From assembly GCA_030052745.1 (NCBI GenBank), contig JANBVO010000023.1, positions 186,001 through 250,000 of the forward strand: DNA of 64,000 bases, given 5' to 3'. The notes beneath the pieces were generated by a model that worked only from the letters and a program-made list of their open reading frames with translations, ran no database searches and had not been told where the DNA came from. The position numbers and the translations under genes are program-made. This DNA comes from Pleurostoma richardsiae (lineage: Eukaryota; Ascomycota; Sordariomycetes; Calosphaeriales; Pleurostomataceae). This document shows, in pieces, positions 1 to 12,069 of this stretch; position 1 is the stretch's first letter, and the number at the start of each line of letters is the position of its first letter.

Positions 1-178
1 GGTTCCGCCGCCGGACGGCTGTCCCTGGTACGGCGTGGCTCGTGCGCGCATCGGCCTAAATTCTTCAATTCGCTGGACGCTCCCGAGCTCATGGCAGATT
101 CTCGACTGACGGCCCAAACGATGCGATAGAGCACAACCAACATTCAATTCCCGTGGTCGCGTACACAGTCAACTGACA

Positions 179-1658
179 ATGGCTGCGAGCAACTGCTGGA
201 GGTGTCTCCTGCGGCCCTCCGCGGCTGCGCCCGCCCCGACCCTGGCCGTGCCTGTCCGGTTGCCGACAGCTGGCGTTGCCGCGGCGTTCACGACCTCGGC
301 GCAGGTCCAGGCCGTCCCCCAGACGAAGGGGACCTCGAGGTCCGAGCAGGCCAAGCGGGCGCATAAGATGAAGCTGGGGAAGTTCAAGAAGAAGGCCAGG
401 CCGCAGCAGACTGGCCGGCCGCCGCTGCCGGGTGAGCGGAAAGCCTGGCGAAAGCGCATCATGCTCTCCAACAACAACGCGTTGCCCGTGGCGGGCTTGC
501 AGAAGCTGAGCGGGGACAACATGACCGACCAGGAGAGCGTCGGCCGCGTGTTCGCCGTGCCGGACGCGGTCGTCGACCAGCTACGGTCGAGCGAGGCGTT
601 CAAGATCACCCAGACTTGGGGGCTGTTCCGGAGCCCGCACGTCCTGATCCGGTCGGAGACCGTCGACCTGGTTAAGAAGATGCAAGCGGCCGCTGCAGAT
701 AAGAAGACGCTGAAACTCGTTCTCAACGGAGAGAGGATAACGGGCAAGAGCATGCTTCTTCTCCAGGCTATGGCCAATGCCTTCCTGAACGAGTGGATTG
801 TGGTGAACATCCCTGAAGGTGAGAACAATTCCCGTACCGATCTCTCACGCACTCGCTCACATCTGTGCAGCACAGGAATTGACCACCGCTTGCACTGAGT
901 ACGCCCCCATCTCGGACACCGAACCTGTTCAGTGGATGCAGCCCAACTACGCTCTTAGGATGATCAACGCCATTCACAAGGCCAACGAGCCCGTCCTGCG
1001 CAAGCTGAAGACGGTCCACGCCTGGGACAACCTCCTGACGCCGGTGCCTCAGGGCGCCAGCCTTGCCGACCTCTCCGGCAGCGCCCGTGAGGCCGACTCT
1101 GCCTGGGCCATCTTCACAGCCCTCTGGACCGAGCTCACCGTCGCCGGACACGGCCGCCCTCCCCTATTGTTCACCCTCGACGGCCTCGCGCACATCATGA
1201 AGACTAGCGACTACCGCAACCCTGCCTTCGAGCTGATCCACTCGCACGACCTGTACATCGTGCGCACCTTCGTCGACCTGCTCTCCGGCGCCACCCCCCT
1301 GCCCAACGGCGGCGCAGTCCTGGCCGCCACCAGCCGCAGCAACAGCCCGCGGTCCCCCTCCATGGAGCTCGCGCTCGCGGCGCGCGCCGCCGAGCGGGAC
1401 GGCAGGGCGCCGCCGCAGAGGGAGCCGTACCTCAAAACTTACGACGGCCGGGTCGACGAGGCGCTGCGCGGCGTTGAGGTCTTGGACGTCAAGGGGCTCA
1501 GCAAGACCGAGGCCCGCGCGCTGATGGAGTACTGGGCAGCCAGCGGGCTGCTGCGGGCCACGGTCAACGAGCACACGGTCAGCGAGAAGTGGGTCATGGG
1601 CGGGAATGGCGTCGTCGGTGAGATCGAGAGGGCGGCGCTGCTGAATTTGAGACTGTAA
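179..1658 (+). CDS. RSM23: Mitochondrial small-subunit ribosomal protein mS29 (DAP3/Rsm23)
   Basis: Predicted GTP-binding protein of the mitochondrial 37S ribosomal subunit (DAP3/Rsm23 family). Two exons, 179-818 and 871-1658, join across a 52-bp GT-AG intron (donor gtgaga, acceptor gtgcag) in phase 1 to give 475 aa. The N-terminus is Ala/Arg-rich without acidic residues for about 40 aa, as expected of a mitochondrial presequence. It is followed by a basic linker, a P-loop NGERITGKS near residue 190, and a Walker-B-like strand ending LFTLDG in exon 2. The WGLFRSP segment before the P-loop and a C-terminal winged-helix-like region (ALMEYWAASG) fit the family. The start at 179 is the first in-frame ATG and gives the best presequence. 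It is convergent with MCM7. The family call is strong, but the GTPase activity is inferred from the family. Confidence 0.93.
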
Positions 1659-2110
1659 GCGTCCTGGTCGAGGAAAAAGGGGGCTTACGCAGGGGCTTTG
1701 TGGATGGATGAGATAGACTCCCGTATTGTCGGGTTGTGTATCGAGTGCTGAGATCTCTGTATGTACAACCTGCTGTAAGATGTGTAGAGAAAACTGTATT
1801 ATATGCATAACATACTCCCAGCTGTGACCGCCCTCAGAGTCCTGTTATAAGCTTTTCTTGTCATCGAACGCTCGATGGTAGGAGAATTTTGCTGCTCCGT
1901 TAGACACAGTCTGAGAATCAGTGAGAAGATTGCTTGATTCTAGTTCTTTTATTCATGCAGTCCAGATACTTCTACGACAATTCCTTCTCTCATCGTCTGA
2001 GCCGTTTCTCATACCGTATATCAAACCTATGAACGCCAAAACCTGATATACCTCACAATCACAGCACGAGAATCACAGAATTGACCAACCCACGCCGCAA
2101 AAACATCAGC
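1659..2110. other. Convergent intergenic region (3' ends of mS29 and MCM7)
   Basis: 452 bp between two converging stop codons. It is AT-richer than the flanking exons, with several TGTA/TATA stretches of the kind found around fungal poly(A) sites (for example near 1760-1805). No RNA gene or plausible ORF was recognised. Confidence 0.6.
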
Positions 2111-4804
2111 TTACACATCCATGCTGCCCTCACGGTCGTCATTGTTCGCCGTGATGAAGATCAGTCGGCTGCCATTGCCAGCAGTTTGCCAGACCTGTTA
2201 TGCATGTTAGTTTCACAATCCCACATTGTCAGCACGGCGAGGGCGGAGAGAGGATATCTTACATCAAGGTCCGTGTACTCATCCAGGGCAGCAAGCCACT
2301 GGTCTTCAGTGAATCCCTTCGCCAGGACGCGCTCCCGGACGCGGCGCAGATTGAGCTCCACGCCGCCGAACTCGTCGTCGTCTTCCGCGTCGTCAGCTCG
2401 GCAGGCGCCCGAGTCGGCAAGAGCCTTGACGAGGTTGTAGATCCTGCTGCTCGGGTTCTGCGCGCGGCGGCCACCGGCGCCCGCCTCTGCGTTCAAGCTG
2501 TCCTTGCTGGCCTCTACCAGGCGCAGCGCCTCGTCGACGTCGTCCTGGGCGACGGTGTTGCTGAAGCGCAGACGGGCGAGCGCCTGCGCGAGGCGGACAA
2601 CGCCGAGCAGGGTACGCGGCGTGGTGTGCGCGAACTGCTTGCCCTTCTTCTCGGCGCGGCGCTGCTGCTCGCGGAGGCGCACGTACGTCTTGATCATGTA
2701 CTCGGACACAGCCTGCGGGACCACCGGACGGAAGGTGCGGGCTTGGGCGACATAGGCGCGGACCTCATGCGGCGTGAAGACGACATTGTCGGCGGTGCCC
2801 ATGTCGGGATGTTGGCTGTGCATGTGCACGTAAGCAACATGCTTAGCCAGCTGGGCATCCGTGTCACGCGAAGGAGTGTCGAGGAGGAGGAACAGGACGT
2901 CGAAACGCGACAGGAGGGCAGCAGGGAGGTTGATATTCTCCACGGGTGAAATGCGCGGGTTGTAGCGGCCGTAGATGGGGTTAGCCGCTGCCAGAATGGA
3001 TGTGCGAGCGTTGAGGCTGGTGGAGATGCCGGCCTTGGAAATACTGATGGTCTGTTGCTCCATGACCTCGTGGATGGCCGTCCGGTCGTTGTCGTCCATC
3101 TTGTCGAACTCGTCAATGCAGCAGATGCCATTGTCCGCAAGGACCAACGCGCCGCCCTCGAGCACCATCTCGTCCGTGACAGGATCGCGCATGACGGCTG
3201 CCGTCAGACCGACACCGCTGCTACCCCGGCCAGATGTGTACACGCCACGGGGAGCCACCTTGGAGATATACTTCAGCAGCTGGGACTTGGCGACACCAGG
3301 GTCACCCATAAGGCAGATGTTGATGTCGCCACGGATCTTCATGCCGTCGCCCATCTCCTTGGAGACACCGCCAACAAGAAGCAACAAGAGTGCCTTCTTA
3401 ACATCGAGGTGGCCGAAGATTTCGGGTGCGATCGACTTTGCAAGATACTCGTAAACATGGCCGGATTGTCTGAACTGATCAATCCTCCGTACTAGTTGAG
3501 GGTCGATGATCATCTCGGAATAGGCCTTCTTGTGCTGGAGAATGTGATGGGCCTCAAGGTACGTGTCCGTCAATAGGCCTGCACGCATCGCCTTGAAGCC
3601 GGTATATGGTGTAGGAAGGAAGATGCCAGCGATATCAACCACATCACCGGGGCTGATCCGTCTTACTAGACTGCCATAGCACATAATCGTCAGGGTTCGC
3701 GGAATCTGTCCGATCGGCACTTGTTCGGGCAGCTCCTGAATCTTCAGCTCCTGGAAGGGTAGGAACTTCGAGGCCCGTGTCGAGGGCTGAAGTTGGCCCT
3801 TTGTCTGGTTCTCCTTGCAGTCTGCTGAAGGGCAGACAGTCAAAGGACCAAACGTCTTGTCGCTGATAGGCTGGAAAATCTCGCAACCACAGCGGTCACA
3901 GGTATAAGCGTTGACCTGGACAACAGGCTTTACGTCCGAAACTCTCGTCGCAATGCCTCGAACCGTGATGAGATGGCCTAGATGATCGCCGCGAACTTGG
4001 CGGACGGCGAGGGCCTTGGCAGGGTTGTCCTGGCTGGCCGATCGCGGCTTGAAAACGAGCGTGTAGCGTCTCGTGAGTTCCGCGGGGAATCTGTCTTCGA
4101 GAAGTTCGGGGTTACCTGTCGACTCAGCGGCTTGCACAAGATCTCGGTTTCGGTTCTTCCTCCGCTCCATCAGAACGTCCAGTACGTCGTCCTTGAATCT
4201 ATAGCTACCGTCAGCCAGCTATTCCTATATCGAGTAGCACACAATCACATACGTGACATCGACGCTGGGCTCTGGTGTGAGCTTATCGACCGCTCGGGAC
4301 AGGATCTCAACATAGTGCTTTGTGTTGGCTTCCACCGATTGCACGAGCTTCAACCCTTCATTGAGCTGTCCCTCGTACTGTCTTAACGTCAGCGTGGCTA
4401 TCCCTCCAAGCAGATGGACTGTTCGAATCATACAGTAGCCAGGTCATCCAGGTCGATGAGGACCTCGTCTAACTGCCGGTCTGCCAGCTTCTGCAGCATA
4501 TCTTTGTACTTGTACTGAGGCAGCCGTTGACGGGCCTTCTCCTGCTGCCGCCGCTGCTGTGCGTCTTCATCCTCGTCCATAAAGTCATACTCGTCGCTCA
4601 GATCATCCTCGTCGATGTTGATGTTCCCCAGAGCATGGGTGATAGCCTGCTCAGGTGAAGTCTTGAAGTCTTGGAGGAACGCCTCAAAAGCGCCTGTAGC
4701 AGCTAGTTAGAATCGAAGGATTGAGCTTCCTCCCAACCATTGATCCACGTACTTTGTTGCGCTTCGTAGTTCACAGGCGCCTTCCACTGAAGGAGCGCGG
4801 CCAT
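2111..4804 (-). CDS. MCM7: DNA replication licensing factor MCM7
   Basis: Subunit of the MCM2-7 replicative helicase in the nucleus. Five exons in transcription order: 4804-4753, 4693-4434, 4377-4253, 4204-2263 and 2194-2111, giving 820 aa. Introns are 59, 56, 48 and 68 bp. Motifs include a zinc site with Cys about 248, 251, 270 and 275, Walker A GDPGVAKS (about 446-453), Walker [10 protein letters not shown] and the arginine-finger motif LLSRFD. The last exon restores the conserved C-terminus starting VWQTAGN and ends at the TAA at 2111-2113. Reading through the last intron would instead give an unrelated tail. The third intron has two possible acceptors 6 nt apart (before 4204 or before 4198), so two residues (YR) are uncertain. 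The N-terminal region carries an acidic DEDEDAQQ stretch. It is divergent from PEX1 and has ACGCG boxes upstream. Confidence 0.96.
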
Positions 4805-5380
4805 ACTTGCGACCTGGACTGCGATCCCGTAGAGGAAGTGACTTTACGCAAAATGTGGCTATCCCAAGTATTGTGGTCGAAGGGTGAAGCTTTGATGGTC
4901 GTGATGCCGCGGATTGGCCTCGAAGACGGTGGGATTTGTTACTTACAAGGGGTTTGAAAAAGGAGGCTGGGATTCTCTGCATCTTAGCGCTATGGATTTC
5001 GTGTCGGAGCGCGTCGCGCGTCTTTTCGCGTCTGTAGACAGGGGGGGGTGTTTAATTGAAGAATGGAAGCTAAAGGCCCCGTGGCTGGTGCTGTCAATGC
5101 GCCTGGGCCAAGGGGTTCGTGCCGCAAGGCGGCGCAATTCAAGCCACATCTCGGCATGTACTGCAACTTATCCGCATGTACCCCGGATTCCAGCCGAGGC
5201 ACATGCAAATGAACCCACGCCGGCGAGAGCCGCAGTAGCTTCGGCTTATGTTCAGACAGACAAGAGCTACCTTACCTACGTTCTACCTAGGAGACCACTC
5301 GCCATCTGCCCATCTTGCAGTTGCTGCGACATGGTTCCTGGACACGCCCACACCCTTCATTCCTCATCATTCCAAAAAGC
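4805..5380. other. Divergent promoter region MCM7 / PEX1
   Basis: 576 bp between the MCM7 and PEX1 starts. It contains the CGCGT cluster at 5010-5031, a short G run at 5041-5047 and otherwise unstructured sequence. Small ORFs on both strands here have no recognisable protein features. Confidence 0.6.
5010..5031 (-). promoter_or_regulatory. Cluster of three ACGCG (MCB/SCB-like) boxes upstream of MCM7
   Basis: On the minus strand three ACGCG cores lie at 5031-5027, 5021-5017 and 5014-5010, within 22 bp and 206-227 bp before the MCM7 ATG. The first runs into GCGAAAA, which also resembles the SCB/E2F half-site CGCGAAA. Known biology: MBF/SBF-type factors bind ACGCGT and CNCGAAA in front of fungal G1/S genes. 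Function here is inferred from position and from the matching cluster at MCM4. Confidence 0.6.
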
Positions 5381-8300
5381 ATGGCTCCCAGGCGGAATGC
5401 CCCGTCGGCGGCCGCTGAGATATCACTTGCTCACCTCCAGAACTGTCTCGTCAATCTCCCCGGTTCCCTCGTCTCCTTGCTCGTGAACGTGAACACTGTA
5501 AGTTTCCTCCAGCACCCACACTTCTCTTCAGCCTAACTAACTTCTCAGCCTGCGCAAAATGTTATCGTTGAGCTCAACTATCGTACCCCAGCTTCGTCCC
5601 TTGCCGCCGGCCAGAATGGTGGCGTGGCGTCGCAGCGATCCGTATACGTGGGCTGGACGGGTATGCCCAGCAAGAGGAGGGTTGCACCACTAGTCGGAAG
5701 AGATGGCATCAATGGCACCCGGGGCGCTTCAGGGTCGCGGGACCAGGAGGTACCTCTCGTCGAGGTCGACGCTGCTCTTGCCAATACTCTGGGGCTATAC
5801 GATGGGCAGAAAGTCACGGCGATAATACACACTGACCCTCCCCTGGCGCACACCGTCAATATCGAACCGCTTACATCGGAGGATTGGGAGATCATCGAAC
5901 TACACGCGACGTTTCTCGAGCTCAACCTTCTGTCGCAGATCCGTGCGCTGCCGAACCCCGCCTACTCTGCTGCGCCAGGAGTTCCTTCGAGTCCGCATCC
6001 ACTGACGCTGCATCTATCGCCAACATCGACTGCCAACATAAAGATCCTGTCGCTGGACCCGCCGCTTCCCTCCGATGTGCCCTTCGCCAAGATCGGTCCT
6101 GACGCCGAGGTCATTGTCGCACCCAAAACGCGATCCAAGCCTTCGCGCAGCAGAGGGGAGAACGCCAGCGTCGCAAGCACATCGAAGAAAAGCGCTAGGA
6201 GCGCAGCCAGCACTGTGAGGCGGAAGAGCGCCCGAGACGAACGGAAGCCTTCTCTGTTCTTCCGCGGAGTAGACCGCCGCTTATGCGCAGAGTGGTTCGA
6301 CGATGAGTCCGGGACAAACGAGCTTAGCGTATGGGTTGATCGCGACCTTCTGCTATCCAAAGAGTTGCGCAGCTCAAAATGGGTGGCTGTGACACTCATG
6401 AGGCCGTCCAGACTCCAGCCAAGTGCTGCCACGCCCATGCAGCCGCAGGAGGGGCAGGGTGCTGCTGATGGTTCGAAACCGTCCGCCAAGGTTGTCGCGC
6501 ACCTTCATCCATGGGATGATCCCCCAAATGGACAGACAGCCGCCCTATCCACGCAATTATGTGCCGCCTTTGGTGCTGAAGGATGCGTTGGTGGTGTGGT
6601 CAAGATTGAGCCTGCTCCACAACCCCTGTCGCGGAAGTCCATTCTCAAGACAGACAATGCATCCCAAGACGAAGGGCGCAATTCTGTGCAACATCTGAAG
6701 GTGTATCCCTTCATCACCACAAACACGCAGTCAGCTACAGGGCTGAAGTTCGGAGGCGAATCTAAGGCCGAACGAGAGGAAGCCATGAAAAGTATCAAGC
6801 ACATCTACTCTGGAAAAGACGGCAAGGGGATTCTTGACGGCCCCTTAACCGATGGTCTTGTTCTTGGTGTGTATGAAGGGCTGGACCACCCTTCGACGTG
6901 GGAAGGCGGAATCATTAGATTCCACCCTACCTCTAGCTTGAGCAAGGATTCGAGTGCTTGGATTTCAGGGTCGGACTGGCAGATACCTATCGAGGTGCAG
7001 CCTCCAATTCCGCGGCCTCAATGGCTCTCAGAGTCTGTCGACCAGTCGCCTTCTCCTGACGCCGTGCTGGTTGGAATCGATGCTCTCCTTGAACAAATAC
7101 AGTCACACCTGTCGCACATGTCGTCTGTCCTCCTGACAGGAGCGTTAGGAGCGGGAAAGACCTCCGTTGCCCAGGCCATGGCACACAGACTGAAGACAGA
7201 ACAGCTTTTCCACACGACGTACTTCGCCTGTCGGACTCTTGTCAATGATGAGAGCCGCATATCCACCATCAAAGAGACCCTCACCCGCGTCTTCATGAGC
7301 GCAAGCTGGGGGGCGAGGCTCGGCGGGAAAGCAGTGGTCATACTGGACGATCTTGATCGGCTCTGTCCCGTAGAAACGGAACTACAAGTCGGCAACGAGA
7401 ATGGACGTAGCAGACAGGTCAGCGAGGCACTCTCCGCGATAGTCCGCCGGTACTGTGGGCAGGACAGCAATGTGGTGTTACTCGCCACGGTCCAAGGCAA
7501 GGAATCGCTCCACAACGTGGTTGTTGGAGGCCATGTGGTAAGGGAGATTGTCGCCTTGAAAGCCCCTGATAAAGAAGCCCGGAGAAGGATCATGGAGGCG
7601 GTTGCTAAGCAGGGTGCTATCGCTCCAGAGGAGGACAGCTTCTCTAGACACGACAACAGCCGTCCACCCACCGCCGACGGCAGTATTACCAGTGACGAGA
7701 ATGCATGGATGGATGGTCCAAGCCAGCCTTCCAGGCTCGAGGCTCCCTCAGAGAAGTCGGGTTTTCTTCTTGAAGCTGATCTTGACTTCCTTGACATTGC
7801 CGGGCAAACGGACGGATACATGCCCGGGGATCTGAACCTGCTCATTGCGCGAGCCCGAAGCGAGGCTCTCATGAGATCGTTCAGCGAGGCAACGCATCAT
7901 GGTAGCACGGACGCCGTGGCGCTAGGTCGCGTCGACTTCGACAATGCACTTAAGGGGTTCACGCCCGCGTCCCTGCGCAATGTTTCTCTTCAAAGTTCGA
8001 CTACGACATTTGATTCGATAGGAGGGCTTACAGAGACCCGGCGAATCCTCCTCGAAACTCTCCAGTACCCAACGAAATACGCGCCCATCTTCGCACAATG
8101 CCCGCTGAGACTGCGCTCCGGACTGCTCCTCTACGGCTACCCCGGCTGTGGCAAGACTCTCCTAGCCAGTGCTGTCGCTGGCGAGTGTGGCCTTAACTTC
8201 ATAAGCGTCAAGGGTCCCGAGATCCTGAACAAGTACATTGGCGCGTCCGAGAAGAGCGTCCGGGACCTCTTTGAAAGGGCTCAAGCAGCCAAGCCTTGCG

Positions 8301-9193
8301 TTCTCTTCTTCGACGAGTTCGACTCCATCGCTCCTAAGCGTGGTCACGACTCCACGGGCGTTACGGACCGCGTCGTCAACCAGCTTCTAACCCAGATGGA
8401 CGGCGCCGAAGGCCTGTCAGGGGTGTACGTCCTGGCCGCGACGTCGCGCCCCGACCTCATCGACCCTGCTCTCCTGCGCCCTGGTCGACTCGACAAGTCC
8501 ATTCTCTGCGACTTCCCCAGCGTCCACGACCGCCTGGACATCATCAAGGCTGTCTCGAAGAAGGTCAAGCTCAGCGATGAGGTGTCGCAGTCCGAAGACC
8601 ACCTCATGGAGCTGGCGAGGCTCACTGAAGGCTTCACCGGCGCAGACCTGCAGGCCCTGCTGTCTAACGCGCAGCTGGAGGCCATCCACGACGTGCTCGA
8701 CGACCATGGGGCCCCTCAGACAAACGGGAGCAGCCGACGTGCCGGCGCTAGGGACACTACCAGTAAAGCTAGTGGCGGCGCAGCGTCCCGCAACTTCTTG
8801 CAGTTCCGCTACGGCCCGGAGGAGGCCCTCGCAGAGTCGGAGCGCCGGGTCAAGGCCGGGACGACGCGCTCCGCCCAGCTGGCGGAGCAGGCGGCGATTG
8901 CTGCCAAGCTCGAGGCCATCAAGTTGGCGAGGAGACGCGCGAAGCATCAGAAGGGGCACGCCTTGGGCGGAGATACCCAGGATGCCAAGGCAGAGAAGGA
9001 CCAGCCGCACAAGGAGGTCGTGATCGGCTGGGAGCACCTGGTGAAGGCACTGGATGATACGAGGGCCAGCATCAGCACGCAGGAGCGGGCGCGCCTGGAG
9101 AGGATATACCGGGAATTTGTCGTTGGGAGAAGCGGGGAGATGAGAGATGGGCAGGGCAGCATGGAGATTGGGGGGCGGAGCAGCCTGATGTGA
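5381..9193 (+). CDS. PEX1: Peroxin-1 (Pex1), AAA+ ATPase of peroxisome biogenesis
   Basis: Type II AAA+ ATPase that works with Pex6 to extract the ubiquitinated receptor Pex5 from the peroxisomal membrane. Two exons, 5381-5497 and 5549-9193, are separated by a 51-bp intron (gtaagt, branch ctaac, acceptor tcag) in phase 0, giving 1253 aa. The start at 5381 (MAPRRNAP) yields the conserved N-terminal double-psi beta-barrel start with CLVNLPGSLV. D1 has a Walker A GALGAGKT (about residue 570) and Walker B VVILDDLDRL. D2 has a strong Walker A GYPGCGKT (about residue 905), Walker B CVLFFDEFDSIAPKRG and the SRPDLIDPALLRPGR second region of homology. The tail is basic and helical. Length is typical for fungal Pex1. 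Confidence 0.97.
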
Positions 9194-9399
9194 AGAGGAA
9201 GGTGAAAACGGGTAAACTAATCTCAATGGGGAGACTGGGAGGTGGAAGCGAGTAGTGTCGACATGAGAAATACTAGTCTCAAGACTCTGATAGTTGTTCG
9301 TGAACTCATATACTCATTGCATCAGGATCATACCCGCAAAGAAGACACAATTTAACGCTTCCAACACCAACTCAAACGGTCAATCTCAACCCACTGTCT

Positions 9400-12069
9400 C
9401 TAGAGGACCACCCCCAATGTACGCATCTGCACAATGTCACCGCCGTGGGTCAAGTACACCGAGTCCCTGTTCCGAAGAGACATGTCGGTAGCCGTGGAAA
9501 GAGAGAGGACGTCGATGATCTGCTCACTCCCATATCTCCGGACGTACCGCGCAGCCCGGTCGGAAAGCCATTCAATCCACCATTCTTCCCGGTCTGATGC
9601 TCCTGGGTTTTTAGAGGTCAAGTTGAACTCAGGAATCACGCGGAGAAGCGGAGTCGAGAAGCTGGAATTTTCGCCTAGGTCGCGAAGGTTGTATGAGACT
9701 TTCTGCCCCTGTATAAGGCGGACATGGAGAGCTTGTAGGCTCTGCGTTCCAGAGGTGCTGTCGACGGATTCTTCTGACGACAGGGATGCTAAGGAGGATA
9801 GAGATGCTTCCGAGTCGGGAGAAGCCAGAGATCCCCGGGTATCATCGTTTACGGCAGAGTGCCCGGTCATGTCAAGGTCGGAGTCAGGACTAAGGTCCTC
9901 TACCTCAGAATCTTGTGTTGGAATGTCATGAGGCAGCACGTCCTCGGCTGACTTATCGTTACTGGTCTCTGGTACCCTTTCTTCTATCGTCACGACCTTT
10001 TCGGACCTACCCACTGTCACTGGATCGGATCCAGCAATCCCACTTCCGCTTAATGTCGTCGCCGATAATATGACTGAGAAGACAGTGCTCTTCTGGACGA
10101 ACCCGCGGGATTTTGCAAGGACCGGTTGCTTGATACCGTGAATAATGTCTTCTTCCAGGGCAGCATTCAGTTGCTCCTGTACAGGACGGAGCGTAGCGAC
10201 AACTGGGAGCTTCCATCTCGTGTGTAGGGAACCGTGTGACTTGCGGACATGGAATTTTCCATGGAGTCGAATGAATGTCCAACACAGGTAGCATGCGTCC
10301 ATATTTGAAGCAATGTACCTTGGTGGCCGCTGAACCGGATGCAGTTCATAATGCGCCAGAATCTGGATCTCGGCGTGGATCTTGGCGTGCTTCACACCTT
10401 CGAAGACTTTATCGGAGAACTGCCTGTTCTTGGCCGCGGGCTTCTTCCTCAGCCTCTTCACTGCGATGGCATTTGATACATGACAGCCTTGCTCTTCAAA
10501 TCTAACAATAGCAGAAGTTAAGTCGGGAAGATAGCCTTCTGGAGACTGCGGGAAGACTGAGGCGTCGAGTCTGACCTGGGTTGCATGTGCGTTCTGCAGG
10601 ATGGGATACTTCTTCGCTCTCCGATAGAGAAATCTAGCGGCTTCCCGATACCGAGCAATCTTCCGCATACTGTCTAGGATCGTGGACCTGGACTCCTGGG
10701 ATATCCCCTTGGCCGTTTCGAGAAGGCGTCCTAAGTTCACATCTTCCATGAAGTGCTGAATCTTCTGCACGACGTTTGCAACCCTCTTTTCAAGAGTATC
10801 TTGAGGGTTGCTGTCGTGCTCGAATTCTTCAAGAATGTCCAGCACGCTTTGTGCTTCGTCTATGTGCATCTGGAAAGCAAGGTCACGGTTCCCTTGCCGC
10901 CGAAGAGCATCCACAAAATCTCCGAACAACTCCCCCAGGTAACATTCGGCTTTCTTGTCATGTCTCACAGGTGACTTTTTGGACCTCATACGGTTGAGGA
11001 TCCGCTTCTGGCACAAATTGATGATCTCCTCGAAGACATCATTTTCAATATTGTTGTAAGAATCTGATCAAAAACTGTTAGTGCTGCTAGTAACCTCTAG
11101 GAAAGGTCCTTTTGTACCCGACCGGAACCTCTGGAGGATTTGAAAGATCCTGTTGAAGCTATTTTGCACGAGTCTCAAAACGACATGACCACTTTCTGGT
11201 GCTAACGTGTTGACAGCTATCAACACTTTGACGCCCTGACCACAGGGTGTCTCTTCAACGCAAACAGCCATGATACGGTCGGGATTATCGGTGGTGCTAG
11301 CAAGGAATGCCAAAATCCCAGAAAGGTCGCGCTCGAGCCTGAGCGGTAGCGATCGCTCCACCCCATCGTCTCTAACATCCCCTTCGGTCGTCTCAGGGGT
11401 ATGCAGACCGGGTAACAAGTCCAGAGAGGACAAGAGGGCGACATTTTCGGCACAACGGATACTCAGAGAGGAACACTCAGTACGAGAAGGTCCTGGCCTA
11501 GTCACAACTGCATTCTCGTATACTTCCCTGGCTGTTGTTTGGGGTGTAGGGGTCGGCTTAGAGCTCCGGATCGATGGAGATTCTCCCTTCTGCTTAGTTG
11601 CCGCTTGGCGTGCTGGCTGAGAACCTGACGCTTCCTTCTTCCCTTTCTGCTCAGCTGGTCGAGCGACAGGTGGAGTAATTGCAGCCGCTGCCTCTGCTTG
11701 TTTCTTGGATAGCGCTTGGGAAGCAGGTTGAGGAACTGCACCCTCAGCCGTCTTCCCTTTATTCTTAGCTATGGCTCGAGGGTTAGTCAGAGGAACTGCA
11801 GCAGGAGCAGCTTTCTTTCCCTGATTCTTAGCTGTTGCTGGAGGGACAGATGGACCGGCGGGTGCGGTGGTCTTCGCTTGTTTGCTGGATGCTGCTGAAG
11901 GGACAGGCTGCGGGGTTGCAGCAACAGCCTTCTTCCCTTTACTCTGAGCTGCACATTGAGGCACGGAAGGGCCGGCAACTGCCGACTTCTGCGCTCCTTT
12001 CTTAGGTGTCGGCTGAGGAACAGGCTGGGGGCCTGCGACGGCGGCCTTCTTGGCTTTCTTCTTCCCCAT
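9400..12069 (-). CDS. OTT_1508-like deaminase domain protein with Lys/Pro/Ala-repeat N-terminus
   Basis: Two exons, 12069-11118 and 11063-9400, join across a 54-bp intron (donor gtacaa, branch ctaac, acceptor tcag) in phase 1, giving 871 aa. The acceptor phase requires the donor at 11117 rather than the GTTACT further on. Residues 1-190 are low complexity: degenerate units of about 25-30 aa mixing KGKK, PxP and Ala. A middle region (LAFLASTTDNPDRIMAVCVE) is followed by NDVFEEIINLCQKRIL. The deaminase-like core has H547-A-E549 and C575-x2-C578, the zinc-binding pattern of cytidine-deaminase-fold proteins. This matches my recollection of the fungal OTT_1508-like deaminase family (Pfam PF14441). 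The substrate is unknown. The C-terminal third is acidic/Ser-rich, then ends with a conserved-looking helix. The start at 12069 (MGKKKAKK) is preferred over an in-frame ATG 24 nt upstream. It is convergent with PEX1. Confidence 0.75.

Noticed and set aside
3644-4170. MCM4 and MCM7 as a tandem or segmental duplication
   Set aside because: They are distinct ancient MCM paralogues with different intron positions and N-termini. Proximity looks accidental apart from possible co-regulation.
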